Assembly (NCBI GenBank): GCA_949825045.1
Contig: OX463818.1
Location: 30,892,906 to 30,956,905 of the forward strand
Source: Argyresthia goedartella
Taxonomy: Eukaryota; Arthropoda; Insecta; Lepidoptera; Argyresthiidae
Direction: 5' to 3'
Length of the DNA: 64,000 bases
Under the pieces are notes generated by a model that was not told where the DNA came from, did no database searches, and saw only the letters and a program-made list of their open reading frames with translations. The position numbers and the translations under genes were made by a program. This document shows positions 1 to 9,633 of the stretch, piece by piece (positions within the stretch are counted from its first letter, which is position 1; each line of letters starts with the position of its first letter).

Positions 1-648
1 TGAAGAAGCGAGCAACCGTATTCCGCGTGTCCAACGAGGTCATTTTCCATCCTAGCTCATGGTTTGGTTGGGAGTCTCTTATTGGGGCTTAACTGAGGTA
101 CATTTTTGTGAGAAAGGCGTAAAAACGAATGCAGTTGTGTATCAAAATACAGTCCTCAAGAACCTTGTGGAACCTGTTTCTCATACCATGTTTAATAACA
201 GGCACTGGGTATTCCAACAAGATTCTGCGCCAGCTCATAGAGCGAAAAGCACACAAGACTGGCTGGCGGCGCGTGAAATCGACTTCATCCGGCACGAAGA
301 CTGGCCCTCCTCCAGTCCAGATTTGAGTCCGTTAGATTACAAGATATGGCAACACTTGGAGGAAAAGGCCTGCTCAAAGCCTCATCCTGATTTGGAGTCA
401 CTCAAGGCATCCTTGATTAAGGCAGCCGCCGATATTGACATGGACCTCGTTCGTGCTGCGCTAGACGACTGGCCGCGCAGAATAAAGGCATGTATTCAAA
501 ATCGCGGGGGTCATTTTGAATAAACTTTATTACCATAAGAATCTATGTTTTATTAAGTTCATTTTGCTATATAAATGTTTACATAAATAATAAACATGTC
601 TAAATTATTTCATATTGCACATGTGACAGAACTTATGACCTGATTATG
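1..648 (+). mobile_element. maT-like (DD37D) mariner, 3' part
   Basis: This is the 3' half of a Tc1/mariner-superfamily DNA transposon, cut by the window edge. It is nearly identical to 59143-59792. Its right terminal inverted repeat reads GTGACAGAACTTATGACC and ends at 648, followed by a TA target dinucleotide (649-650). The bases after that TA (TTATACTTAGATAGATGAAC) match the body of a tRNA-derived SINE, so the mariner inserted into an older SINE. Confidence 0.9.
2..523 (+). pseudogene. maT mariner transposase, C-terminal part, nonsense-mutated
   Basis: Encodes the C-terminal catalytic part of a mariner-type transposase, which cuts and joins element ends at TA sites in the nucleus. The second catalytic Asp is in FQQDSAPAH and the third in SPLDYKIW. 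Thirty-seven residues lie between them, the DD37D signature of maT elements. An in-frame TAG at 53-55 replaces the TCG Ser codon of the copy at 58.5 kb, so only the part from Met at 59 stays open. The N-terminal DNA-binding domain and first catalytic Asp lie outside the window. The copy cannot encode a complete transposase unless the stop is read through. Confidence 0.85.
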
Positions 649-650
649 TA

Positions 651-787
651 TTATACTTAGATAGATGAACAACCATGACTAGGGCATAAACATCCGTTCT
701 CATCAAACAAATATTTGCCCCCTCCGGGACTCGAACCCGGGACCCTTGGCTTCGTAGGCAGGGTCACTGCCGACTCGGCCATTCGGT
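651..787 (-). mobile_element. SINE type A (tRNA head), interrupted
   Basis: Reverse-strand copy of a tRNA-derived SINE seen in fuller form at 9634-9884. Read on the minus strand it begins with CCGAATGGCCGAGTCGGC, which holds the pol III A box (TGGCCGAGTCGG). The B box is GGTTCGAGTCC. It is cut at 650 by the maT mariner, and its 3' part must lie left of the window. Confidence 0.85.
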
Positions 788-816
788 GTATGTGTAATGT
801 GCGTGAAATAGTTATA

Positions 817-843
817 CGTGGTGGTCATATAATTAAGAACGAT
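817..843 (+). repeat. Tc1 left outer transposase site
   Basis: Outer terminal motif of the Bari-like element, GTGGTGGTCATATAATTAAG followed by AACGA. It is matched in inverse orientation at 2538-2564. The left copy starts CGTGG where the right copy reads CAGTGG, so one base has been lost at the left tip. Confidence 0.85.
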
Positions 844-1037
844 TTGTAGTACCAGATATTTTTTTTCAAAACTATGCTATGTGTACTTTTAAGTTCCTTC
901 TTAAAAGTAATTAGTTGTGTTATGAAATAGCTACATCGATAAAGTAAACGGGATTAGGAGTAAATATTTAAAACATTTACTATTTTTTTTACAAATTTAA
1001 TTGTTTATCGATAATTACAAATTCAAGTAGTAAAAAT

Positions 1038-1062
1038 GCTGGACAAATAATTAAGAACGATT
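1038..1062 (+). repeat. Tc1 left inner transposase site
   Basis: Inner direct copy of the end motif (CTGGACAAATAATTAAGAAC), about 220 bp inside the left tip. Role as a transposase-binding site is inferred from other IR/DR Tc1 elements. Confidence 0.75.
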
Positions 1063-1169
1063 CTTAAGCTGCTCGAGAGTTGTTTCCGTAGATACTTAGA
1101 TTTTACAAATCACATTAAATAAGACAGTGACAATGTTAAAAATTATAATTTAATACATTTTACTCTAAG

Positions 1170-2195
1170 TTAATAGTTTGTAGCGTGACCATGGCTTTTA
1201 ATAACTGCCTTACACCGACGAGGCATTGATTCTATCAATTTTTGACATTTTTCAAGAGAAATAAAGCGCCATTCTTCTAAAAAAACGTTATATAACTCAG
1301 TTAGGTTACCACATCGTCGATTTGAAACCTTTTTCTTGACTTCGCGCCAAAGATGCTCTATGGGATTTAAATCTGGGCTGTTCGGTGGCCATGCTAAGAC
1401 AGAAACTGATTGAGATGTGAGGAATTCTTTAACGGTACGTGCAGTGTGCTTCGGATCGTTGTCGTGTTGGAATGTCCAAATAATCGGAAGTACGTCTTCA
1501 GCATATGGTAACATAGTTTTTTCGAGTATATTTTTGTACTGGAATTGATCCATGTTTCCTTCTATCAGTCTAACAGGTCCAACACCATGACCAGAGAAGC
1601 ATCCCCAAATTTTCACATTTCCACCACCATGCTTTAAAGTCATTTTTGTGTACTTGGGGTCGAATGCTGTATTCGGAGGGCGTCGAACATATCGTTTCCC
1701 ATCAGAACATACTCTGTTAATTTTTGTTTCGTCAGAGAAAAGAACATTTTTCCACTGTCTTGCTGTCCATCTTTCATACCTCCTAGCAAATGCAAGCCGG
1801 GCTTGCCTATGACACTGTTTCAACATGGGCACCTTTCTTGCTATCCTTCCGTTCAACTTCGCTTCTACCAATCGCCTTCGGATAGTGCGCGCTGAGATCG
1901 CTGAAGGGTTATTTTCACCAAAGTATTCTTTTTTTAACTCATTAGACCCCTTAAAAGGGTATTGTTTTGCCAAACGCACGATATTTCGATCGTCTCGCTG
2001 AGATGACTTTCTCTGTTTAGGTACACGAGGAATATTTAAAGTTGTTTGATGTGTGTTAAAATGCTTCACAGCGTGGAATATCATCGTTTTTGAGCACTGC
2101 AAATGATTGGCAATCTTTTTATATGACCAATTCATATCGCGAAGTTTTATTATTACTTCCCTTGTAGATGCATCACAACTTTTATTTTTTCCCAT
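1170..2195 (-). CDS. Tc1-family transposase, DD34E, intact
   Basis: A 341-residue cut-and-paste transposase, the usual Tc1 length. Residues ~1-60 form a paired-like helix-turn-helix region (STREVIIKLRDMNWSYKKIA, KTMIFHAVKHF). A basic stretch (RVPKQRKSSQRDDR) follows, in the place of the GRPR-like linker, then a second helical domain ending near residue 130. The DDE catalytic core has Asp in LFSDETKI, Asp in FQHDNDPKH and Glu in SPDLNPIEHLW, with 34 residues between the last two, the canonical DD34E spacing. The ATG at 2193-2195 lies just inside the right inverted-repeat region, as expected. No stop or frameshift is present and all three catalytic residues are there. It is the only apparently intact transposase in the window. 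Activity is not shown. Confidence 0.93.
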   Translation of the reverse strand: MGKNKSCDASTREVIIKLRDMNWSYKKIANHLQCSKTMIFHAVKHFNTHQTTLNIPRVPKQRKSSQRDDRNIVRLAKQYPFKGSNELKKEYFGENNPSAISARTIRRRLVEAKLNGRIARKVPMLKQCHRQARLAFARRYERWTARQWKNVLFSDETKINRVCSDGKRYVRRPPNTAFDPKYTKMTLKHGGGNVKIWGCFSGHGVGPVRLIEGNMDQFQYKNILEKTMLPYAEDVLPIIWTFQHDNDPKHTARTVKEFLTSQSVSVLAWPPNSPDLNPIEHLWREVKKKVSNRRCGNLTELYNVFLEEWRFISLEKCQKLIESMPRRCKAVIKSHGHATNY

Positions 2196-2317
2196 TTTTT
2201 TATTATGAAACGATCAACTTTTTGACTTTTACAGAACTAAATGGCGCGAAAATTACTCGAATAGTGGCCTAGTTACAGAGTGTTCTCTATTTAAATTTGA
2301 ATAAAAAAATAAACTAT

Positions 2318-2346
2318 CCAGCGTTCTTAATTATGTGGCCAGCCAG
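2318..2346 (-). repeat. Tc1 right inner transposase site
   Basis: Inverted inner copy of the end motif, CGTTCTTAATTATGTGGCC. It mirrors 1038-1062 and sits about 218 bp inside the right tip. Confidence 0.75.
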
Positions 2347-2537
2347 TAAGTTTGCAATAACATGTTAAGATATATTATATACAAAAAGTATACTTATATA
2401 ATAATATTGTTGAATTTATCATATTATAACTGTATGCTACGATTGTGTAAAACAGTTTTACGATACCGAGAGAGATACAAAACGATATGCAATAAGTGTT
2501 ATTCTCGTAAGTTTGAAAAAAGCTTGTTTTCAAATAG

Positions 2538-2564
2538 TCGTTCTTAATTATATGACCACCACTG
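2538..2564 (-). repeat. Tc1 right outer transposase site
   Basis: Right terminal motif TCGTTCTTAATTATATGACC followed by ACCACTG. It is inverse to the left end and followed by the TA duplication. Confidence 0.85.
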
Positions 2565-2579
2565 TATATGGGAAATACA

Positions 2580-2662
2580 TCCCTTATATTTGCTGCCCCC
2601 TTTGTCCTTCGTGTTAGGTTCAACATGTGAGAACAACAACAAATACTTAAAACATAAACTTA
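2580..2662 (+). repeat. Fragment of the GGTGRTC MITE family
   Basis: About 80 bp matching the interior of the MITE at 11688-12018 (TCCTTCGTGTTAG, AACATG, AGAACAACAA, AACTTAAGTAC). No terminal repeat is present here. Confidence 0.6.
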
Positions 2663-2667
2663 AGTAC

Positions 2668-3127
2668 TCATAATAGTAGTTTATGTGACTGGACTGATAC
2701 ATAATGGAGGGCATCAAAACTCGAGAGTGGGCTCGTTTCATATTAATATCACTCGAGAGTTATTAATAATAATAATGTCATAGTAATATCACTCGATAAT
2801 TATGTACAGTTACATACACTAGTTATGACCATAATGTGTAATTTTTCTACATATTATGACATTCAAATTTCGAACGACGCCCGCCTGCGTGAAGTTGGTA
2901 CTACAGAACAAATTAATACCACTGCAGAGCCACAATGACGGTCAAACATGCGGTTTCTGAACACATCAAAGAGAGCTAGCTTATGATATGTGTGTAGATA
3001 AACTAGTGGATGTAACTGTACATAATTAGGCATTAAAACTCTCGAGTGATATTATTATGAAACGAGCCCACTCTCGAGTATTAATGCCCTCCATTAAGTA
3101 GCAGTCACATAAACTACTATTATTGAG
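2668..3127 (+). mobile_element. Fold-back MITE family F, full copy
   Basis: A ~460-bp palindromic element. The left end TAATAGTAGTTTATGTGACT is inverted at 3100-3122. The arms run over 100 bp, through CTCGAGAGTGGGCTCG and TAATTATGTACAGTTACAT, into a unique core. This is the only copy here with both long arms. Others at 4908-5258 (-), 17637-18122 (+), 46057-46462 (+) and 59925-60348 (+) keep one arm. It has no gene of its own. Confidence 0.85.
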
Positions 3128-3473
3128 TTTGATACCATTATGAATTAATTTCTTGTATTAGGGAGCGGTGTGACAAGGACAGTAATATTGATTCGTTACG
3201 TCAAGGAACGAGATAGGTATTAAAGCCTTCAGACCGTATTCAATAATAGGTAAAAGGCCATAAACCCAACGTCTAAAGGCATTTGCTGTGGCTTGTTGAT
3301 GGCTGCACTGTTTAGTGTTTTGTGGTGAAAAGAGTTTTGTTTTTTCGTGTTAAAAGGATAGAATTGTAAGTAATTAGCTTATAATTAGTCCTGTACGTTG
3401 TTTGCATTGGTTTTTGTAATAATATCGATGATCTAACTAAACTAAAGTAAAACGGAAGAAAAAATAACAGTTA

Positions 3474-3865
3474 AGTGCGAGTCAAACTCGCGCACGAAGG
3501 GTTCCGTACCACCGTGCAATGGTAGGGATGGTGTGGAGTGAATAGTTTGGATTTTACATAGACAATGTTGTTTACAAAGTTATTGGTGCGGCTACTTTCA
3601 CACTCCATGTACGTAACCAGGTGCATTCATAAGTTTGTATTTGGTATTGAAAGAATTGTTGTATGGGAGCCCACTCAAATATTTATTTTATTCTGTGTTT
3701 TAGAATTTGTTGTTATAGCGGCAACAGAAATACATCATCTGTAAAAATGTCATCTGTCTAACTATCACGGTTCATGAGATACAGCCTGGTGACAGACGGA
3801 TGGACGGACAGCGGAGGCTTAGTAATAGGGTTCCGCTTGGCGCCCTCCGGACACGGAACCCTAAT
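3474..3865 (+). repeat. GGTTCCGTAC interspersed repeat
   Basis: Copy of a common lepidopteran repeat. It starts AAGTGCGAGTCAAACTCGCG with GGGTTCCGTACC close behind and ends near ACACGGAACCCTAA, an inverse of the start. A (GGAC)n-type run GACGGATGGACGGACAG sits before the end. Related copies are at 33132-33483 (with 37141-37172), 39447-39610, 44722-45090 and 55563-55885. Whether it is a MITE or part of a longer element cannot be told here. Confidence 0.75.
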
Positions 3866-4262
3866 TACCTATTCTCAGAATATATTCTTTGACACCACCT
3901 ATCCTGGCCTATAATACATCCGTGGAAAGGAAATGTATCGTAGTTTTCTTTCTTTTCTTTATTGTAGTTCTTACAATTACGTAGTTAACGCGTATTAGAG
4001 GCTAGAACCAAGCGCGTGGCGCGTGGCCCCTCGCCCGCGGAGGGTGCGGTCTGCGCAGGGGCCGGGAGGGGTAACCCTAGAGGGATGATCCCACCGGACA
4101 ATGAAGCTAAAACTGACAGATGTCATGTGATAGTGGCGCTACCACAACTAGCGATGGTGCAAAATATGGAAGCGAAACGTCTGCCGATGTTTATCAGCCA
4201 TAATGAGAACAAAACCTACATCAAAACCTAAAATAGACGTAACGTATGAGACTACAGACACA
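3866..4262. other. Spacer without recognised gene
   Basis: No repeat or gene recognised. A 71-codon open stretch at 4016 has no known motif and ends next to a SINE, so I do not call it a gene. Confidence 0.5.
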
Positions 4263-4440
4263 CTTCGACGACCTGTATGGCTCTGCCTACCACGCGACAG
4301 GTCCCGGGTTCGATCCCCGGCTGGGGAAAGAAGGAGATCTTGGATGTTTATATATGTGTGACGTCGCTGTGTCTGGTTCCCGCGACACAGGGTGTACTAG
4401 TGTGAGGGTCAGAAGCAATTTATGCGTCTGTTTATAAAAA
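4263..4440 (+). mobile_element. SINE type B (tRNA head)
   Basis: tRNA-derived SINE. The B box GGTTCGATCCC is perfect and the A-box region is partly decayed. The body runs TTGGATGTTTATATATGTGT, GACGTCGCTGTGTCTGG, then ACAGGGTGTACTAGTGTGAG, and ends in an A-rich tail. Other copies: 4655-4827 (-), 29421-29580 (+), 44062-44209 (-), 54075-54245 (-), 58046-58240 (+). Confidence 0.85.
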
Positions 4441-4654
4441 ATAAATATAAAAAATTGTTTGATTTGAGTCAGCGAATAAGGAAGGGTGTAGCCTTGTAGT
4501 CCAATTAGTTCTAGTAAAAATGGCAGTGTAATTTTATTTCAAATTGAGCAACACGAGTCAAAACTATTTCAGACCGACCCGGGGCGTAATTACACAGAAA
4601 ATACCGGTGTTGACTTGTTCTCATGAAATAATTTCCGTCTGGTAGAAGAATAGT

Positions 4655-4827
4655 TGTAAAAGCACGTATATTGCTTCTGGCCACAAACTGTGCCGTGGGA
4701 ACCAGAAACAGTGACGTCACACATATAAACATCCAAGACCTGTTTTTTTTTTTCTGTCAGCCGGGGATCATACCCGGGACCTCTCGCATGGTGGGCAGAT
4801 TTACAACCGCAGTACCACAGAGGTCGA
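4655..4827 (-). mobile_element. SINE type B
   Basis: Reverse copy of the type B SINE. On the minus strand it runs from ACCTCTGTGGTACTGCGG through the degenerate B box GGTATGATCCC, an A-rich joint and ATGTTTATATGTGTGACGTC to GGAACCAGAAACAGTGACG (written on +). It lies about 215 bp from a second, oppositely oriented type B copy. Confidence 0.85.
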
Positions 4828-4907
4828 CATATCACTAGAACGTAATTTTGATATTAAATATATTACAAAAGAAGCAAGTTATAGTAGTTTTTTGCGACTC
4901 ATACATA

Positions 4908-5258
4908 ATGCCTAATTATTATGTACAGTTACATACACTATTTTATCTACACACATATCATAAGCTCTCTTTGATGTGTTCAGGAACCGCATGTTCGACC
5001 GGCATGGTGGCAATGATCATTGCTCTGCACTTGTTTAGCTTGTTCAGTAGTACCAACTTCACAGACAAACTAGGGGCGGCACGCAGGCGGGCGTCAGCGT
5101 TCGAAATTCGAATGCCACAATTTGTCGAAAATTGATACATTATGGGCATAATGTATCAATATTTAGATAAGAGATGTGTTTTTACCAACTAGTATAACAT
5201 TATGCTGGTCGTTGGACGCAGTAAAGAAGGTTTATTATACGTGTGTAGATAAACTGCT
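4908..5258 (-). mobile_element. Fold-back MITE family F, partial
   Basis: Inverse copy of the family F core. Imperfect terminal repeats of ~45 bp contain ATCTACACACATATCATAAG at the left and its inverse GTGTGTAGAT at the right. The outer CTCGAG arms are missing. A 63-codon frame in the core recurs in other copies, but this is expected from shared descent. Confidence 0.75.
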
Positions 5259-6309
5259 ATATTTATCTTTGTGTAAACAATAATGGCTTCACTTCTTCTC
5301 ATGATCACAAGTTTGCTATCCCTTTCGTTTTCTACACTACACACTACACCGCGCGCAGCAAACTCGTTTTTCCTTTCTTCCAAACACGTGTAATGGCGTC
5401 TCATTCCTGCGCGTGCGATCTAACCTGACGCCATGTTGCTGTTGTTATGTGATGCAAGAATTGAATGGCTTTGACGTATAGTTTCCAAGATGAAAAGGCG
5501 ATTAGATTTATTGAGGAAATTACCTCAATGTTTAATGATTCAATTAGTCACCTTTGACTCGAAACTTGTATTACATCTTAACAGCAAATAATAATAAATG
5601 TTGCCCTTTTTTATGTCTCCACCGAGCGGCACGGGCCATAACTCGAATTAGAGTACATAGATCAGCAAGAGATATTTAAAAAAAATGTAGTCCATACCCC
5701 CCCTTGGGGCACAGGCTTTTACCATTCGATTAAGATAGAAAATAATTAAAATAATGTTTGTGTCAGACCATCATCACCATACATTGGTAAATATTTAACT
5801 CACTTCAGCCGATTCCTGGATTTAGGCCTCTCCTACAGAAAAATGTAAGCCCCTGATTTCCGCATCTAATTAATCCGAAGAAAAACCTGAGGACTAGCTT
5901 TCTACGAAGGACTAACGAATGCCTATCATCATCATCATCATCAGCCACTGATGCTCTTAATCAACTCTTATAAACTACCCACATTTACAGAGTTTGTTGA
6001 CCCCTAGTATGAAGACACAAAATTCCTGAATAAGGAATCCCTCCATCCACTCTAAAGCGATACTAAGTAAGTGGACATTTCTCAGAACCAATTACAAACA
6101 GTTTCTCTGAATCACCAGACTCGTCTCGAAGATCAAGTATTTTTTGCTCATGTCTTGAAGAATAAGTTGTTGTTATGCGGCTAAACATATTAGATACATC
6201 ATAACGTGATGACGGGCTGTGTCTTCCTTGAGTGATGCCTTTGCTTTTTAATTAGGAAATAATTTTCCTTAACTCTTGTATTACCTTCATTTCTATGTTT
6301 ATGATGTCC
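5259..6309. other. Spacer without recognised gene
   Basis: About 1 kb without a recognised gene. A short (ATC)n microsatellite lies near 5927-5942. The sequence CCCCCCCTTGGGG near 5697 is a small palindrome. No ORF has family features. Confidence 0.5.
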
Positions 6310-6597
6310 AAAGATCTCCGTGGTCTAGTGGGTTTTCATTCACACTTGCTTCGTAAGCAGAAGATGCAGGTTCGAATCCGGTACTGATGCTGAGGTACCA
6401 ATGAGATGAGTAAGTATGTATATTATCGAATGACACTAAGCTGTAGGTCCCGGCAGTAGTAGTCGTAAAACTTCTTCACGAACATGCACTGAGCCAGCGT
6501 GGTAGACTATGGCTCAATCTTACTCGTATCCGGGTAAAGGCCTGTGCCTCTTGGTGGGGACATTAATGGCTACATATATTATTATTATTTTGTCCAC
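6310..6597 (+). mobile_element. SINE type C (tRNA head, RTE-like tail)
   Basis: tRNA-derived SINE. The head CTCCGTGGTCTAGTGGGTTT holds an A box (TGGTCTAGTGGG), and the B box is GGTTCGAATCC. The body ends with AAAGGCCTGTGCCTCTTGGT and a TATTATTATTATT tail. The tail resembles the 3' end of lepidopteran RTE-type LINEs (compare 10390-10430), suggesting mobilisation by an RTE. That last point is inference. Confidence 0.8.
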
Positions 6598-7814
6598 CGA
6601 TTTTGGTCATGGCGAATGCATTGATTACTTTGTAGTCATAGCTTAATGAAAATAAAATTATTTGGTATCAGCGGGCTGGTCTGATACTGGAGCTCTTATG
6701 TGGGTAGTGGAACCATGGGAATTTTACTAGATCACCTAAAATTTTTATCGGCTCATTAGATTCGTGACGCGATCCATCAATTTTATCGTCTCTAGCGTTT
6801 TTGTTCTACTCGTTCTGGGCTCGAACACTGACTGTAAAATATTTTCGTTTAAATGTAACAGAATGCTAATAGCTAATTCACATTCAAAATACCAACTAGG
6901 CGTAGCAAAATAACAATCTGTTGTCTGTATAATTGTAATTTTACCTTGTTCACATTTCAGTTCGCGTTACTACAGATCGTTAGCCGAAATGAGGTTTCGG
7001 AACCCTTTGGCGGGCGATTTATAGGCTATTTTTAGAAAGGAGTTCATTTCCGTAATGTAATCTTTGCACAAGTGCTGTCCGTGCTTTATTCCCTTATTCT
7101 TTTCCTACCAGTTGCTAAGCAGCATTCAATACCTAGGTCCACACCAAAAGATCCAACGCGATCCGGCAGCGGTTGGAATGGAATTGCGGCGCGCGATCCA
7201 AGCGGCATCGTTGGAACGCGCGCCCCGTGCATTCAGCGATCCCCGAGTTGCTTTTACCCGACTGCCTTCAGAAGGAAGCGTTATGTTTTTCGGGTGTATG
7301 TATGTAGATTTCTATGTTCCCTGCTAAAGCCTGGATGGCTTGAAGGATTTTAAGGTTTGAGGTGTCTTTAGATTTGTCTTGATAGCGCGAGTGACACTGG
7401 GTACATTAAAAATAATAAAAAAACAAAAGGGCAACTTTAGACCCCAAATTCAAAAAATAATAATTACAAAACCCATCGAGTGGGATGTCAAAGTAAAGGG
7501 TTATTAATAGCAATTCCAAATATACGTATAACTTGCAGTTTTAGTTTTAATCAGGCGGGGGGACATACAAATCCACAAAAAAAAATTGTGTATATATATA
7601 TATCTATAATCAATCGAACATTGACAAAACCATTTACGATATCAATTCAATATGTTTGGGTCATTAGTTTGTCGCCCCTGAAATAATTTAAAACATTTAA
7701 ATTATATTTGTAATGCATTTAAATATACCTGTTATTTTTGTAGGTACCTATATAATACACGGTCCTCTGTATTTCTCTTCACACTAAATTATAGAGCTTT
7801 TTTTACCTTTTTAG
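6598..7814. other. Spacer; G+C-rich patch at 7140-7270
   Basis: No gene recognised. Bases 7140-7270 are unusually G+C-rich for this window and carry several GATCC words (AGATCCAACGCGATCCGG). Two overlapping open frames of ~90 codons cross it in different frames, and neither has a known domain. The rest is AT-rich, with a (TA)n run near 7590. Confidence 0.45.
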
Positions 7815-7885
7815 TGGTTCAAAGTCAAAGTCAAAGTACTTTATTACTGTAGATATTTACATATACATATGCAAACGTCATTTAT
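7815..7885 (-). mobile_element. LINE 3' terminus
   Basis: Minus-strand 3' end of a non-LTR retrotransposon. On the minus strand it reads GTAAATATCTACAGTAATAA, then AGTAC and the tail repeat (TTTGAC)3. The same pre-tail sequence, with a (TTGA)n tail instead, is at 31203-31249. Only the end is left. Confidence 0.65.
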
Positions 7886-8089
7886 TTATGACGTAACGTC
7901 ATTTATGGTTATTTTATGCAGTCCGGTTTTTTGTTTCGTTTTAATTATTGTTTTATTTCGTGAATGCTCACGTGGTGTGAACCATCGTGTGTTGTGTCTG
8001 TGAATCACGTCATTGGAATCCGCAAATCATGGAAAATAGGCAATTTCATCGTTTACTAATGACATTGCAGAAATGCCTGTGGGGCCCAA

Positions 8090-8440
8090 ATGACACATGA
8101 CAATGTACATTGTACGTTGTCACGGCTTCGGCTATCCCGTCGTAGTTGTACCTCTGGCTCCACGCCGAGACAAAGTCTGACTGATGGATCTGTATGGACC
8201 AGTGGATCAGCCCGACAGGATTGCGCCTGCCGCCCTGGTGCAGCGCGAGCGAAAAGTTCGCCGCGGGCCGCGCGCCGGGCTGGGCGGCGCTGCTGCGCCT
8301 GCGCTCAGCCGGGAACACGCGCGCATACACGCGTCCACGAACACCGTCCTCGTGGCTGTGAGGCAGTGGCCAGTCAGCCCATTGCATAAAACGTGGGAAG
8401 GGTACCCCACCCCGTGTTCAGATACCTAGTGTTTCTAAGC
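8090..8440 (+). other. G+C-rich segment, unclassified
   Basis: The region around 8215-8330 is far richer in G+C and CpG than its AT-rich surroundings (for example CCGCGGGCCGCGCGCCGGGC). Open frames exist on both strands (113 codons on minus at 8046-8387, 99 and 81 on plus), which is expected of CpG-rich DNA that lacks TA-containing stops. A frame starting near 8184 ends in GYPTPCSDT before an AT-rich stretch with AATAAATAAATAATAATAAT, which could be a retroelement tail. No family recognised. Confidence 0.35.
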
Positions 8441-8806
8441 ATTTTTATAAGATAGACTATTTAATTTTATTTCATTTATATTTATTCCATAATGTACATT
8501 AATCTGATCTAATTTTATTTTATTGTAATTAATAATGGACTCTTTATGTCTGGAAAATAAATAAATAATAATAATTATAATAATTGCGGTATCACGCGAA
8601 AAATTGCGGTTGGATCAGCCTTATTATCCACGTACCTGGATCACGTGATCCGTGATCGGGATCGCTGATTCAAGGTGAATCGATTGGTGTCATTAAGCTC
8701 TAGCTAAGTTCTTACTTTCAGAAAAAGTCGTAAAACATCGCTTTTATTTATCGAGAACTGTACTTGCAATATGGAGTTTTATTTTTTAATGCCTTGGTCT
8801 CCTATT
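8441..8806. other. AT-rich tail and GATC palindrome
   Basis: AT-rich DNA with an AATAAATAAATAATAATAAT run near 8560-8583. A perfect 14-bp palindrome GGATCACGTGATCC follows at 8638-8651 amid further GATC words. No gene. Confidence 0.5.
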
Positions 8807-8998
8807 TGACGACCCGAATGGCCGTGTCGGCAGTGACCCTGCCCACGAAGCCAAGGGTCCCCGGGTTCGAGTTTGTTTATCTATCTAAGTATAATATTTA
8901 TTTATATAAGTATGTGTATCGCTGTCTAGTACCCAAGATACAGGGAATCCTAGTTTGGGGCTAGATTAATGTGTGTAAATAGTGTCCAAGGTATTATT
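8807..8998 (+). mobile_element. SINE type A, internally deleted
   Basis: Type A SINE with A box (TGGCCGTGTCGG) and a truncated B box (GGTTCGAG). Directly after it the sequence jumps to TTTGTTTATCTATCTAAG. Compared with 9634-9884 this removes the end of the B box and about 60 bp of body. The 3' module (CCCAAGATACAGGGAATCC) and a TATTATTATTATGATGATG tail remain. Confidence 0.85.
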
Positions 8999-9633
8999 AT
9001 TATGATGATGTTAACAATGTCTGACTTCAACCTCAACGTTTGTTTTCAATATAGATGTTGACGCCGACGTGTGGGGACGGCACCCGTAAATTTGTTTAGC
9101 ATTGTGTGATGCGGCGTATTACGTGCGTAGACCATAATACACACCACAGATTCAAGTATAATTTGACAGGAACGTACTAAAAATGACGGTAAAATATTAG
9201 CAGGAAAATTCTCGGCTCAACATTCTCGGCCGAGGATTCCTCCAATTTCTCATCGCGCCACTAAATAAATGAGAATTTAACACAATAAATTCCGGTTGCA
9301 TGTTCCAGAGTTAGTATGCATTGTGGCTGTGTAGAACTTAAGTTTAGCTTTAACATTAAGCTGCCGTTACTCATCGGTTTATGTTGGCGCGGCACAGTTT
9401 GCTAGCTGTTGTTGTTGCGGGTGCAATCTAGAAAATCTGAGACTTTGGAAACACATCTGCATTGGACCGGGGTAAAGTTTTGAAGAGTTATTGATGTGCA
9501 TGAAGTTTTGGAGTGATTTTCTTGACTCTCGGTGATTTTTAACAGTGGATCAGTGGATAACATTTTTAATTACAGCCCTTGACTCCACAAGGCCTGTATC
9601 TTGATCAAAATTATTACTTGGCCGCTTCTACAA
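8999..9633. other. Spacer without recognised gene
   Basis: About 630 bp of unclassified DNA. A small inverted motif (TTCTCGGC/GGCCGAGGAT) lies near 9210-9240. No coding family seen. Confidence 0.5.

Larger units (their letters stand above)
817..2564 (-). mobile_element. Complete Tc1 transposon, Bari-like, IR/DR ends
   Basis: A 1748-bp DNA transposon flanked by TA duplications (815-816 and 2565-2566). The outer ends carry GTGGTGGTCATATAATTAAG and its inverse. A second related motif with TAATTAAGAACG lies inside each end (about 1040-1062 and 2318-2345). The inner and outer motifs are about 220 bp apart on both sides, the IR/DR plan of Tc1 elements with paired transposase sites. One 341-residue transposase is encoded on the minus strand. 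Length, end sequence and paired sites resemble the Bari group. That subgroup name is inference. Confidence 0.92.

Noticed and set aside
4958..5149. Conserved small protein (RAAPSLSVKLVL...VPEHIKESL)
   Set aside because: The frame recurs in other copies of MITE family F, but the copies share descent and parts of the frame overlap inverted repeats. Length and start vary. No evidence of selection on the protein.
8046..8389. Protein gene in the G+C-rich patch
   Set aside because: Several overlapping frames on both strands are expected from CpG-rich DNA. No domain and no consistent frame.
8638..8651. GGATCACGTGATCC as a regulatory operator
   Set aside because: A single palindrome amid GATC-rich DNA with no neighbouring gene. 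Recorded in the spacer entry only.
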